A stretch of DNA of 64,000 nucleotides, taken from the NCBI GenBank assembly GCA_949825025.1, contig OX463787.1:18509482-18573481 (forward strand), read 5' to 3'. The position numbers and the translations under genes were made by a program. Source of the DNA: Siphlonurus alternatus. Lineage: Eukaryota; Arthropoda; Insecta; Ephemeroptera; Siphlonuridae. The notes under the pieces were generated by a model. It searched no databases and was not told where the DNA came from. It was given only the letters and a program-made list of their open reading frames with translations. Positions 45,596 through 55,813 of the stretch are shown piece after piece; within the stretch, counting starts at the first letter, position 1, and each line of letters opens with the position of its first letter.

Positions 45596-48500
45596 ATGTC
45601 GGCAATGTTCGGAAAAAAATTAAAATGGTGTCCGTGGTTTCCTCGTGAATTTGGTGTGAGCACATTCAATCTTAATTTAGAAACGATACTAATTTGTATT
45701 AAATCAATTGAAACGATAATTTTAGCCACACAAAATGAAACCAAAAGATTCGATGTTTCTGATTCAGTACTTGGATTCTACTAATAGTTTAAGCATTGTA
45801 GAGGCTTCTGATATTTGTGGAGACAACGTTCCTGGCTTGGTAGTCCGCCAAAACTGCCAAGTTAAAAATCCTGAATTTAGAAAACCAGGAATTTTTGACT
45901 CGGATGGGATGGAAATTCCAGCAAGTTTTGATGCAGTGATTCGAGCAAAATGTGGTATAGTATATAATATGTATCATAATTGTATGTTATGGGGGGACAC
46001 CGGGAGAAACGGTGAATAAAAGCTAGGGTTCCTGATTGGCCCATCTGTGGCTTATAATTTGCATTAATATAATTAATATTAATAAACTATTTGTTGGCAA
46101 AAATGTTCATGCACGCTTAGAATCATGGAGTAGAGTATTCATTACGTTTTTAGCACATATAACAGTGCGTTACAGTAAGAAAATAGATTACCAATGATCA
46201 AAATAAAACTCGGTAAGTTCATTAATTATGCATTGTATGTATGCATACTTCAGCCGTCACCATTTCTCCCCCCCCCCCTCTGTTTGTGTGTGCAAACAGA
46301 GGGTATCATATCACATAATCATAATGTGTAAGCATTTATGTCTAATCATTAATTTGTTGTCATATTGTATGAAATTAAAAGCCTCCTGTGGTTGGCAGAG
46401 TTACAAGGCATCAGAGCCCACAAATTTTGCTTTGGGCTAGGAACTGTAGTAAGTCGCTCTGATTGGCCAGAAATTTTAATGATTCTTTTACCACTTTTAT
46501 TTCTTGCGGCCAGCTAGCCAGCTCATCTCGGGACTGTCTAAAAGACAATTTCAGGGATCCCTGAGTGACAAACATTTCTTTTTTTGACAGCGCAAAATAA
46601 ATGTGCTGTATTTAAAACTCTAGAGGTTGAATTGCCGGTCTTGCTGACTGTAATGCCTACAGTATATGCCATGGCCCCAGCTTTCCAGTCCGAGCCTGCT
46701 TTTGGCTCTCCCAATATCAAGCTGAATAATTTGAACTGCTTTCAATCCAATTTTTTATTGAATCCGCTCCTCATTACAGTGCATCAGCTGTTTTCCTGGT
46801 TCTGATAGTTCATTTTTCTTTTTAATGGTCTATTAATTAAGTACTCTGATCTTTAGGTACAGTATAATTTACGCAGCTTTTTTATATCGGAGGTCTTACG
46901 CTTTACTGATTGCTGTTATGTGCTTCCAGATTCAAGGCCTCTGCTTGCATCATGGCTGAACACCATGGTTAAAACAAGGAACCTGTTTTTTGTTGATGAT
47001 AATGATAATCCCCCTAAAACCAAGAGAGGACGAGTAGACAACAGGGACGAGAGCGAAGAAGAATATGAAACTGTGCCAAGAGAGAGGTCAAAGAAGCCCG
47101 CCCAAAAGCAAAAGCGTGGCAGAAGGAAAAGGAGTAAAAAGGTAGTTAAAATAATAATGTTTTGTTTTTCGTATCTGCTGAAAAATTATTTAAACATAAA
47201 GGCATCAAGTAAGCTGATGTGTCAGGCTTCGCATCATTCTAGCCTTCTAAACCCAGGAGGCCATGCCCACAGTGCATAGTTTTTTTCCCCGCTTTATTTT
47301 AAAGTTTTTTTGTAAATTAATAGCCACATCTTAAAAAAGGTGCGCAGAAACGAGTTTAAAATATTAGTTGTCTCCTGCGCATGGCTCCGCATAGTGGGCT
47401 TGATAAGAAAGTGAGCTGCGCAGATGCTTGGTGACTAGTCTGCGCACAGTTAATAGCAGCTTTGTTTGCTTTATGAACAAAGATACGAACTTCCACCCCA
47501 GATTGCTTGCGAATTGCAGTGTTTGAAAAATTCTTTGAATACGTTACTGCAACCGGTCCAACTTGAAATATTGCAAATCAATATCAAATTTATTTGAGAT
47601 GAGAAAAAAAGCAACATTCTCACCATGACCCTTGAGCAAAATGTACCAGGGAGAGTATTAAAGTTATTTGTTTTCTTTGCCAGGTTGATGATTTCAGCTG
47701 CTCGAGCAGTGAGGAATCCTTCTACACTGACCTAGATGTAGATGACTCCAAGTCCAATGGAAAGAATAAGGTAATTTATGGCTAATTTTTATTGAGCAAT
47801 ATCAGGTTTCATAGGGCAGAAAAGGCACACTCACCTTCCATGAAGCACTTGAAATTTTATTTCATCGCATCATGTGCATTAACTGTATTTACATTTTGCT
47901 TTTAACTTTCATAACATTGTACCAGCAGGAGACATAAAAGTGTCTATGCACAGTCCTTTTGGGTTTTGTCATAACCAATGTCTGAGGCATGATGCCAATG
48001 GCATCAAGGCATGAGTGGTGAAAAGAAAGACTGAAAATATTGACTAACCTCCACCCTGTAAATTAAATACACGTCGTTGCAGAAACAATGTTTACCGCAA
48101 GACAATTTTAGATCCACCGTTGGTATAAAAATAATGGAGTAGCTTTAATATTTACATTTTGTTTGATTGATAATGTTTGAGTCGAGGGGATCCTGATACG
48201 GTTCCAAATAGATCCGCTATTTTGAAAAGGGAGTCCAGTTCCGTGGATCTAATTTTATAAGCAATGGATCTGAGAACCAGTTCTTGGATACGCTTTTTAA
48301 ATTTTTTAAATGATGGGGATTCGGGACCCGCTTTTATAATAAAACTCAATTAGTGAAAAAAGAGCGAAAAAAATATAAAAATACCCTATTTGAATATTTT
48401 GAACATTTCTCTTCATTTTTCCCTAGAACCGGATTCGGCTCTCGAAACCGCTTTTTTAACAAGGGGATCTGGAACCGGTTTTACGGAACCGTTTTTTAAG

Positions 48501-51113
48501 CAAGGAGATCCGAGAGGACTGAGATCCGGATTCGGATCCGCTTAAAAAGGCTACCAGTTCCACTCCCTAGAATTAAGCTTATTGTTTCATAAAAAAATCA
48601 GCATAATATCATATCTAATTGCCTTCTAAAGATTGAATGAATCATCCTATTCCATCCTCATTTAGGAATTGCCAGTACTGTTCCAATTTTTATAGGCATC
48701 TTACTCTTTTTAGGAGAAGCCGAGAGAAAAAAAAATAAAGCCACAACTTCATTCTGTTCACGATAGAATTGCGACGCTTCAAGCAGCCGACAGTAAATCG
48801 CTGGTATCTACTTCTTCCAAAGATCGGGAGATATTTGAGTTACGTAAGGAGAATGCACGACTAAAGGTCGAAATTGCTACATTGTCAAAAGAACTAGAGA
48901 CTAAAAAAGGTAAAAATCATTGCTGCAATATTTTTATTTTTTTTACTAATTATTAACGAAAAGTAGTACTATTGTTTTCATATTTTGCATTTGTAATTGA
49001 TATTAATATTTTTTTCTAGGAATTTTGGAACTATCATCTCTCGTTGGTAATTCAAGGAAACTTGTAAAGCAGCTGGTGGAGTTAAAGAATTCTTATGATT
49101 CTCGATTTTCCAATAATGAAACTTCTTCAGTTCCCTTTGGCTCTCCACCGCCCCCCTCGAAGAATTCAAAATCCTTTAGTTTCTCCAGTCCTGGACCTTC
49201 AGCCTCTTCTGGCTCTTTCTCACCTTTAGCTTATGATTTGGAAGCTTTACCCGAGACCTCATCAACTGCAGACAAAGATCAGTTTTCCGATTCCTATCTC
49301 ACACTCACACCTAAGATGAAGAAGAAAATTACATCTATGAGAAATCCAGTAAGCAATTCTGACAAAATGAATTCCTATCACTCTCCTTCCTCTCATTTCC
49401 CAAAAACTAAGGATTCAAAGACTGATAAACAATGTAAGGATAAGATATATAATGACAAAAATGCTGCCCTAGAGGACTCGGAAGGAGATGATCCCGATGT
49501 TGATCAATCTCAGCTAAGATACACAAGCATTAGTAAAAATGTGAGTACTTGCATTGCATATTACAATTGCTTATTCTGGTTGGTGAAAAAAAATTTGAAT
49601 TAAAAAATTTGTCCGCTTAATTAAATAGTTACATTATTATATCGTTTGAGCTCGCTCTAAAAAAAAGATAATTTCTTTCTTTACTTTCTTTACCTTGGCA
49701 TTAATTTAATTGTGTATGAAATTTGATTTTCTTTATATTCTGTTCCAGGTCATGCAAGTGTCACCGAACTGCAATGTGTACATGTCAACCATAATGTGGA
49801 AGGAGCTGGAGGCAATAACAAAGGGAAGCACCGTGAATAGTGTTGCTCGGACTCTCCTGGCCAACATTTTCACCAAGAGTGCCCTCCTGTCTTGCACTAT
49901 AAGGGGAGGACGACGTTACCCTGGAGGACCCAGCACAAAAAAGCTACATCCAGCAGCGGTTCTTGCCATATATGGTATGTTTTGTAATTAGAAAAATTTC
50001 AAACATTCTTTGGCTCCTACTTCAATACATATATATATATCTATATATATATATATAGATACTCTTTGTCCTTTATTACTCTCATGTATATTTTTTTCTG
50101 GATACGATAATGCTATAAAACTAGATCATTTTATTGGCAGAATTATAAGGTGTACGTACCAATAGGAGGCATAAGGAAATTGCATTATCTGTGAGTGACC
50201 TCGCAGACCTTACTGGCTCTTATATCTTTTGTACACAATAGGTTGTGCTACTGCCGATGTATTAAATTTCAAAACTTAAAATATTATACCATTTTTAAAA
50301 TTTTGAAATTCTTTACGCACTCGTTTTGGGACACGTTTTGCAATGGGCATATTCGAGAATAAATCTGTCTTCTCCGACAGATAAGTCACAGATAATGGAA
50401 GTGACGTCACACACTCAGTCCGTCAGATATTTTAAAAAACGATAGTCATGCCCATGATAGTTGACTCCGCCCACACAGATGTTTGGCGATAAGCGGGACG
50501 ACTCTTGCTGGTGGCGGGCACTGGTGGTAGATAGGCGGGCATAACGACTTCCGCCAGATCTGGACTCGCAGATTTTCTTTAAAAACACGGATAAGTTATA
50601 AGTTTCTCTGAAATATCGGAGCGACTTCTCGAATGCGCCCAATGTTATTGATTATTGAATTCTTGTGTCGATACTGCTTTATATCTCTCGGTGATTTGTA
50701 TTTGATATAGAATAATTTAATGGGTATAGCACTAGCAATGGTGTTAATTTAATATACTATTCAAAACATTTAAACTGTGAACTGCTTCGATCATGTATAT
50801 TGATATGTTATTTCTCTATTTAGAACGTGCCAAACTCCTCGGCACCAAGAAAGGCTGGTTCATCCCCGACAACCATGTCATCCAGAAGTCACTGTCTTCT
50901 AAACTGGGGGAAATTCGTGATAAGAATAAGGAAGTAAAACTGCTCACGGATCAGGATGAAGAGAACGCCAAGCAGAAGACTGCCGAGGAGTCGGAAGAGG
51001 AGGAGGAGTCGGAAGAGGAGGAGGAGTCGGAAGAGGAGGAGAAGTCAGAAGAGGAGGAGAAGTCGGAAGAGGAGGAGAAGTCGGAGAAGAAGGCTGAAGA
51101 AAATGCCCATTAG
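45596..51113 (+). CDS. BEN-domain protein, intact spliced frame
   Basis: Exons are 45726-45954 (ATG at 45735), 46930-47141, 47684-47770, 48714-48909, 49020-49540, 49749-49974 and 50824-51113, in phases 1, 0, 0, 1, 0 and 1. From the ATG at 45735 this gives 583 residues without stops. An upstream exon 45596-45655 could add about 23 residues in phase. The order is an N-terminal domain (QYLD ... SIVEASDI), a basic stretch, a coiled coil (48850-48905), a Ser/Pro-rich linker, a BEN domain (49760-50930) and a Glu-rich tail. BEN domains bind DNA and occur in chromatin repressors and some mobile elements. It is probably nuclear. Its neighbour is the divergent transposase gene. Confidence 0.82.
49749..50930 (+). 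CDS. BEN domain exons
   Basis: The exon at 49749-49974 encodes NVYMSTIMWKELEAI, a TARTLL-like helix (SVARTLLANIF), and GGPSTKKLHPAAVLAIY. The next exon (from 50824) continues with KKGWFIPDNHVIQKSLSSKL. This is the usual four-helix BEN layout, with conserved Trp/Leu and basic residues in the DNA-contact part. The intron between them has the GGGCG element. Confidence 0.8.
50345..50640. mobile_element. GGGCGTATTCGAG element in BEN intron
   Basis: This is a shorter copy, in the opposite orientation, of the element at 33539. Its ends are GGGCATATTCGAGAA and TTCTCGAATGCGCCC, with AAT duplicated at 50342-50344 and 50641-50643. It lies in the last intron of the BEN gene. Confidence 0.85.
50990..51110 (+). 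repeat. 15-bp Glu/Ser codon repeat in BEN tail
   Basis: GAGTCGGAAGAGGAGGAG-type units recur in phase, giving (ESEEE)n. The acidic C-terminal tail ends NAH at the stop TAG. Confidence 0.85.
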
Positions 51114-51839
51114 ATTTTGCCTTAGTAGTCTTATACTAAAGAGTTAATTGTATTAACCGGCTGAAAGACAGCCTTCTCCCCTCCAAAAAAGAAAACAGTG
51201 CATATAGGAAATGAGTGAATTTTTTTAATATCATATTTATATCTTGACTCCTCATATTGTTTTTTATATTCATTTATATTTATCTTCATCTCTGTGAAAA
51301 AACTATGCTAATCAAAAAAGAATACAAAATTCAAAATTTAAATTAAAATCAAAATTAAAAATATTTTTATTAATTCCATTTCTCCTACAATCATAATATC
51401 ACATAATATGTGTTTTTGCAATAACATTATATGTATTATTTAACTTTTTTACCTACATATTATTGTCTGTTTTTGTCAAAATTCTAATTAATAAGTTTCA
51501 GCACATTAAATAATTTTTTGTCAATGCCGAAAAAATTTTCGCTTTTTTTTTTTACTTTTCTCGAATCCATATGTTTATAATTATATAGTTTATTATGAAT
51601 ATATTTTATTATGTAAACATATATATTATATATAGATATCTTATATAAGGAAATTATATGATAAAAAGGCAGCTTGATTGAAAATTTATTCACATTATTT
51701 GAGTAAATTCATTCACTTTTTATGTGTACCCGCCCCTCCCCCCCATGAATTAAGGTGCGTTTGTGTTCAATTGAGGGTACTTTAATTACATTTTAGAAAT
51801 TTTGTGTACTAGCTAGCTTTAAATTAGTATTGAAAAGTT
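51114..51839. other. AT-rich downstream flank of BEN gene
   Basis: This should include the BEN 3' UTR; an ATTAAA near 51352 is a possible poly-A signal. No TIR mirrored on the transposase side was found. Confidence 0.4.
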
Positions 51840-51995
51840 AGATCTAGAATAGGCCCAGACTAGGGCTAAACTAGGCCCAAATCCTATTAGGCCTAAAATC
51901 TGATGTTTTTTTTTAGGCCCAATCTAGGCCTAATCAGACTAGACCTAGATTGGGTCTAAATTAGGTCCAATCTAGACCATACATTTTCGTAGGGG
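51840..51995. repeat. GGCCTA/CTAGACC-rich repeat
   Basis: TAGGCCTAA, TAGACCTAGATTGGG and TCTAGACC words recur in both directions. The right edge CATTTTCGTAGGGG is the inverse of the left edge of the block at 38755, supporting one family with such ends. Confidence 0.6.
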
Positions 51996-52103
51996 AACGG
52001 TCGGTGCAAATATTCAATATTCCACCCCCTCCCCTCCTCGAAGTCAACGGTTTTTTCACAGTGCAAATAGCAAAATTAACCTTAATTTGCACTGCATGCA
52101 GCA

Positions 52104-52245
52104 ACTGCCGGGATGCCCGGGATGTTAGGAATTTTGGCAGTGCATATAGCAAAATTTCCTTAATTTGCGCTGCCAGCAGCGCAAATAAGGATTTTACGGT
52201 AAAATCCTTCAGGGTTATTCTCCTATTGTTATCGGGTATACGCGC
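52104..52245. repeat. GCAAATA-family segment, left inverted copy
   Basis: The segment contains CCCGGGATGTTAGGAATTTT and AATTTGCGCTGCCAGCAGCG and is repeated inverted at 54379-54499. The pair brackets the 1.5-kb element copy B. Confidence 0.8.
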
Positions 52246-52283
52246 ATCAGAAAAAGTGGACATTTTCATTGTTGGGGATACGT

Positions 52284-53795
52284 CTCAAGTAGAACAAAAA
52301 CGTATGCAACTGGTATGCATCACGTATAAATCTGGTATGGAACGGGCTAAAAATGTATGCAATACGGTTGGAACACGTATCAGCACGTATGCACAGCAAA
52401 AACGCAAAATCCTCTAGTATGCAACAAGGTTGGACGGACTGGGTTGCAACACACTTGCACATTCTCTAGTATGCAACTAGGTTGGACGACTGGGTTGCAA
52501 CACACTTGCACACCCTACTCTCGGTGGGAACTCACTTGCACACAAAAATCTCGGTTGGAACTCTCTTGTATTTTTTCTCAACTCCCTTCTAGTTTGCAAC
52601 TCGGATGCAATGTGTACGTGACCTTAAACTTCCTTCAAAAAACCGTTAAACGTATGGAAACTCGTATGCATCAATTTGAAGATTCATTCCTAGCTGTGTA
52701 AAAGATGGCTTGCCATTGGTTTAGAAGTAATGTTAAAAAAATTTCAGCTCTTTTTAAACCAATAGAATTTGTTGTTGCATACCCTTTAACTTTAACATTC
52801 CAAACACGAAGGCAGCAAGCTGCAAGCAAGCAGCAGAGCAGCCATGGACTCCGAGCAGAGCGGACATATTATAATGCTGTTGCTATAATATAATATTATT
52901 ATAGCAAGGAATCAGGTAAACATTACAATTAATATAATTTTATAAATATACTCATTTTAACTTTTATGTATATACATAGTTTAATGCATTACAGTACAAT
53001 TTATAACTGCATGCAAATTCATTTAAATTCAAACTTTAATTTTCTATTTGTCAATTTTACTATTAAAATTGATCATTATAAATATTATTAATAAAAATTA
53101 CTCTGTAAAATTACATGGATAAATTAAATTTGATCTGATTCTCCATAATTATAAGTACTTACTATATTATACCTTTGAATGATTAATATATATAGTAATA
53201 ATAAAATAGATAATGTAATCAAAGATGTATATTATGTATTTTAATTATCTTCTCTTATATGTTTTTAGTGGAGGAGCTGGAATGCATGCAGCAGCATCTA
53301 GCATATTCGAAAAAATAAAATCATCTGATGACCTGATGCTGCAAATTCCCATCCATGCAGAAAGAACTCTATAGCTGAAGGCCGGCCGGTCGCCATTATG
53401 GCAAAGTTTAGTTGCACGTGGAGAATAAATTGTAGGGGAAACAGGAAGTAGGCGGGAGGGGCGGAAATGGAGGAGGGGGCAGGGGACGCTACTATTGTGC
53501 AAACCAGTTGCAATTGAATTGCAAACCAATCCATACGAGTTTACCACGTGGCCAAGGCCCTGTAGTAAAAATGGTTGGAACACGTATGCACGTATGTAAA
53601 CTGGTATGCACGTATGTAAACTCGTCTGTAACTATTCTGAAATAATGTGACGTCATCTGGTATGGATTTGTTTCAATTCCATACTTCGAACAAACCTTTT
53701 TCCATACCAGTTTTTGCCATAGCATTAACATAGGATTTCCATACCAGATTTATACGAGATGCATACCAGTTGCATACGTTTTCGTTTTACTTGAG
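52284..53795. mobile_element. 1.5-kb element copy B with long TIRs
   Basis: It is nearly identical to copy A, including the internal CCGGCCGGTCGCCATTATGG and the CAGCAAGCTGCAAGCAAGCA stretch. Differences are single bases and a short gap near 52908. Flanks are GT on both sides. It is itself flanked by an inverted pair of GCAAATA-palindrome segments (52104-52245 and 54379-54499), so it lies in a larger composite. Confidence 0.88.
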
Positions 53796-54378
53796 GTAAC
53801 TCAATGTTAAAATCGATTTTTTCGATACTTTTTCTGGAGCTCCAGAGGATTTACATTCTTAACCAAATGCACCTAGGGGTTTTAAAGGGTGAAAAGAACG
53901 ATTTTTGAGACGATGGAGACATTCACTCAGTGAAATCATTGATTTGAATGCATTAAAAGTTGGACGCTTCTGATTGGCTGATCAGAATTTGTTGATTTTT
54001 TCAGTTGCAAATTCCTATTGTTGAAAATTTGCGCTTGGTCCCTGTATAAATAATTAATATTTTTGAAATAAATAAATATAACAATTTATAACACTATTTT
54101 CTACCATTTATTATTTTTTAAATAATTTTCATAACATAAAAAGTCTTTTTTAAAATTAAATTATGGGCAAAAAGTGTTTTTTTTTATTGCAGCTCTCTGA
54201 TTGGTTTAAAAGTGGACATTCTTTAACCAATGATATCGCTCGAAAATTTTCAACAATTAAAATTTCAGCCAATTAGAAAAAAATCAACAACTTTATTTTG
54301 GCCAATCACAGCAATTCCAAATGACCACTTTTAAGCCAATCAGAATTCAGTATTTAGCGCCATAAGCCAGACAGTGGC

Positions 54379-54499
54379 ACGTATACCCTCTATTATAGGA
54401 GAATAGCCCTGAAATCCTTATTTGCGCTGCTGGCAGCGCAAATTAAGGAAATTTTGCTATATGCACTGCCAAAATTCCTAACATCCCGGGCATCCCGGC
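54379..54499. repeat. GCAAATA-family segment, right inverted copy
   Basis: This is the complement of 52104-52245, with AAAATTCCTAACATCCCGGG at its right edge. The match stops where the TTCGCGAA element starts (54501), so that element broke or ended the arm. Confidence 0.8.
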
Positions 54500-54500
54500 C

Positions 54501-55010
54501 AGAGATGCAAATCTTCGCGCGAAACCTGGTGCGCGAAACTTTCGCGAAACTTTCGCGCGAATATTCGCGAAACTTCGCGAAAATTTCGCGAAATTTTAAA
54601 AATGACTGTCGCAATGCGATTTTTCATAAATTCATCAAAAAATTAATAAAACAAGATAAAATGGCCCCTTTCATGACCTGTCTATCCTCGAATGTGTTAA
54701 ATCAATTTAAAAATAATTAAAAGTAATTTTTAAAATTAATAAAAAAGAAATAAATTTTTTTATATGTAATAAATTAAATTGAACTCTTTTTTAATTCATT
54801 TATGCAATTAAACCTGTCATTAAAGCAAAATTAGGAAGAAAACTGCGTATTCATTAAATACGATTCGAAAAAGTAGAGCGGGAAATTCAAATATGTCAAT
54901 TTCGCGAAGTTTCGCGCGAAACTTTCGCGAAACTTGGCTTGCGAAACTTCGCGAATATTCGCGAAACTAGCGAAATTTCGCGCGAAGCTTCGCGAAGCGT
55001 TGCATCACTG
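54501..55010. mobile_element. TTCGCGAA-rich hAT-like element
   Basis: The ends CAGAGATGCAA and TTGCATCACTG are near-inverse hAT-style termini. About 90 bp at each end is almost all TTCGCGAA, GCGAAACTT and GCGCGAA words, palindromic within themselves. The centre is AT-rich. No clear 8-bp duplication is visible. Confidence 0.65.
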
Positions 55011-55393
55011 ATATTTTTACGTACCCGGCGCTATTTACACTGCGGCAGTGCAAATAGCGATTTGGCGCTTATTTGCACTGCTCCGCAGTGCAAATAGCTA
55101 CTCCCCCAAAAAAATTATAAAATTTTGCGGGGAAATTTTAAGATTTAAAAAAATCAGCTGATTGTAATAAAAGTTGGCGTCTGTTTGTGGTCTGCTGCTA
55201 TTTTGTTACCTGTTAATTAATCGTGTTTCACTGTAATTTAGACCCAATCAAGCTCTGTTGTATGTTAGCAAGACCTCCGTGCAGCTACTGAACTGAAGGT
55301 AACTCGAGGAGTTTTGTATGTTTTTATAGAAATGAAGTTTTCTCTCCATGCCTAGCGCATCCTTTTGTCATACAGTATATATGCATACAAAAA

Positions 55394-55740
55394 CCGGGCA
55401 CTTGACGCAGTGGTATACGCCTCTGATTCGTAATCGGATGGTCGTGAGTTCGATCCCAGCCATGCACCGCCAAACTTTTCACAAATGGCGGTTGCTAAAG
55501 AACACCCACTCGTGCATTCGGGAGGCGATTGATGGCATCCTCCATCAATTGCCGACCATCCTGACTGAGGTTTCCATGGTTTCCTCAGTTACAACCAGGC
55601 GAATGCTGGGATGGATTGCTTAGGCCATGGCCGCCTCGGTTTGGAAGGGACCCACAAAAGTAGGGTCTACGAAGAGCCGAGAGGTTACATTCAGTCACTT
55701 AATTGTGGCCAGTACCCTAAAATAGGGTTCAGTTAAGAAG
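55394..55740 (+). mobile_element. tRNA-derived SINE
   Basis: GACGCAGTGGTATACGCC (A box) and GTTCGATCCC (B box) flank an anticodon arm GATTCGTAATC resembling tRNA-Thr (CGT). The body includes CAGGCGAATGCTGGGATGGA, a core close to that in the 5S SINE, and the tail reads GGGTTCAGTTAAGAAGTT. Confidence 0.75.
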
Positions 55741-55813
55741 TTAAAAAAAAATATATGCTTACAATGTATGATATGCATAGAGTGCTGACGTTGTTTTGTT
55801 TGACAGTGAGGTG

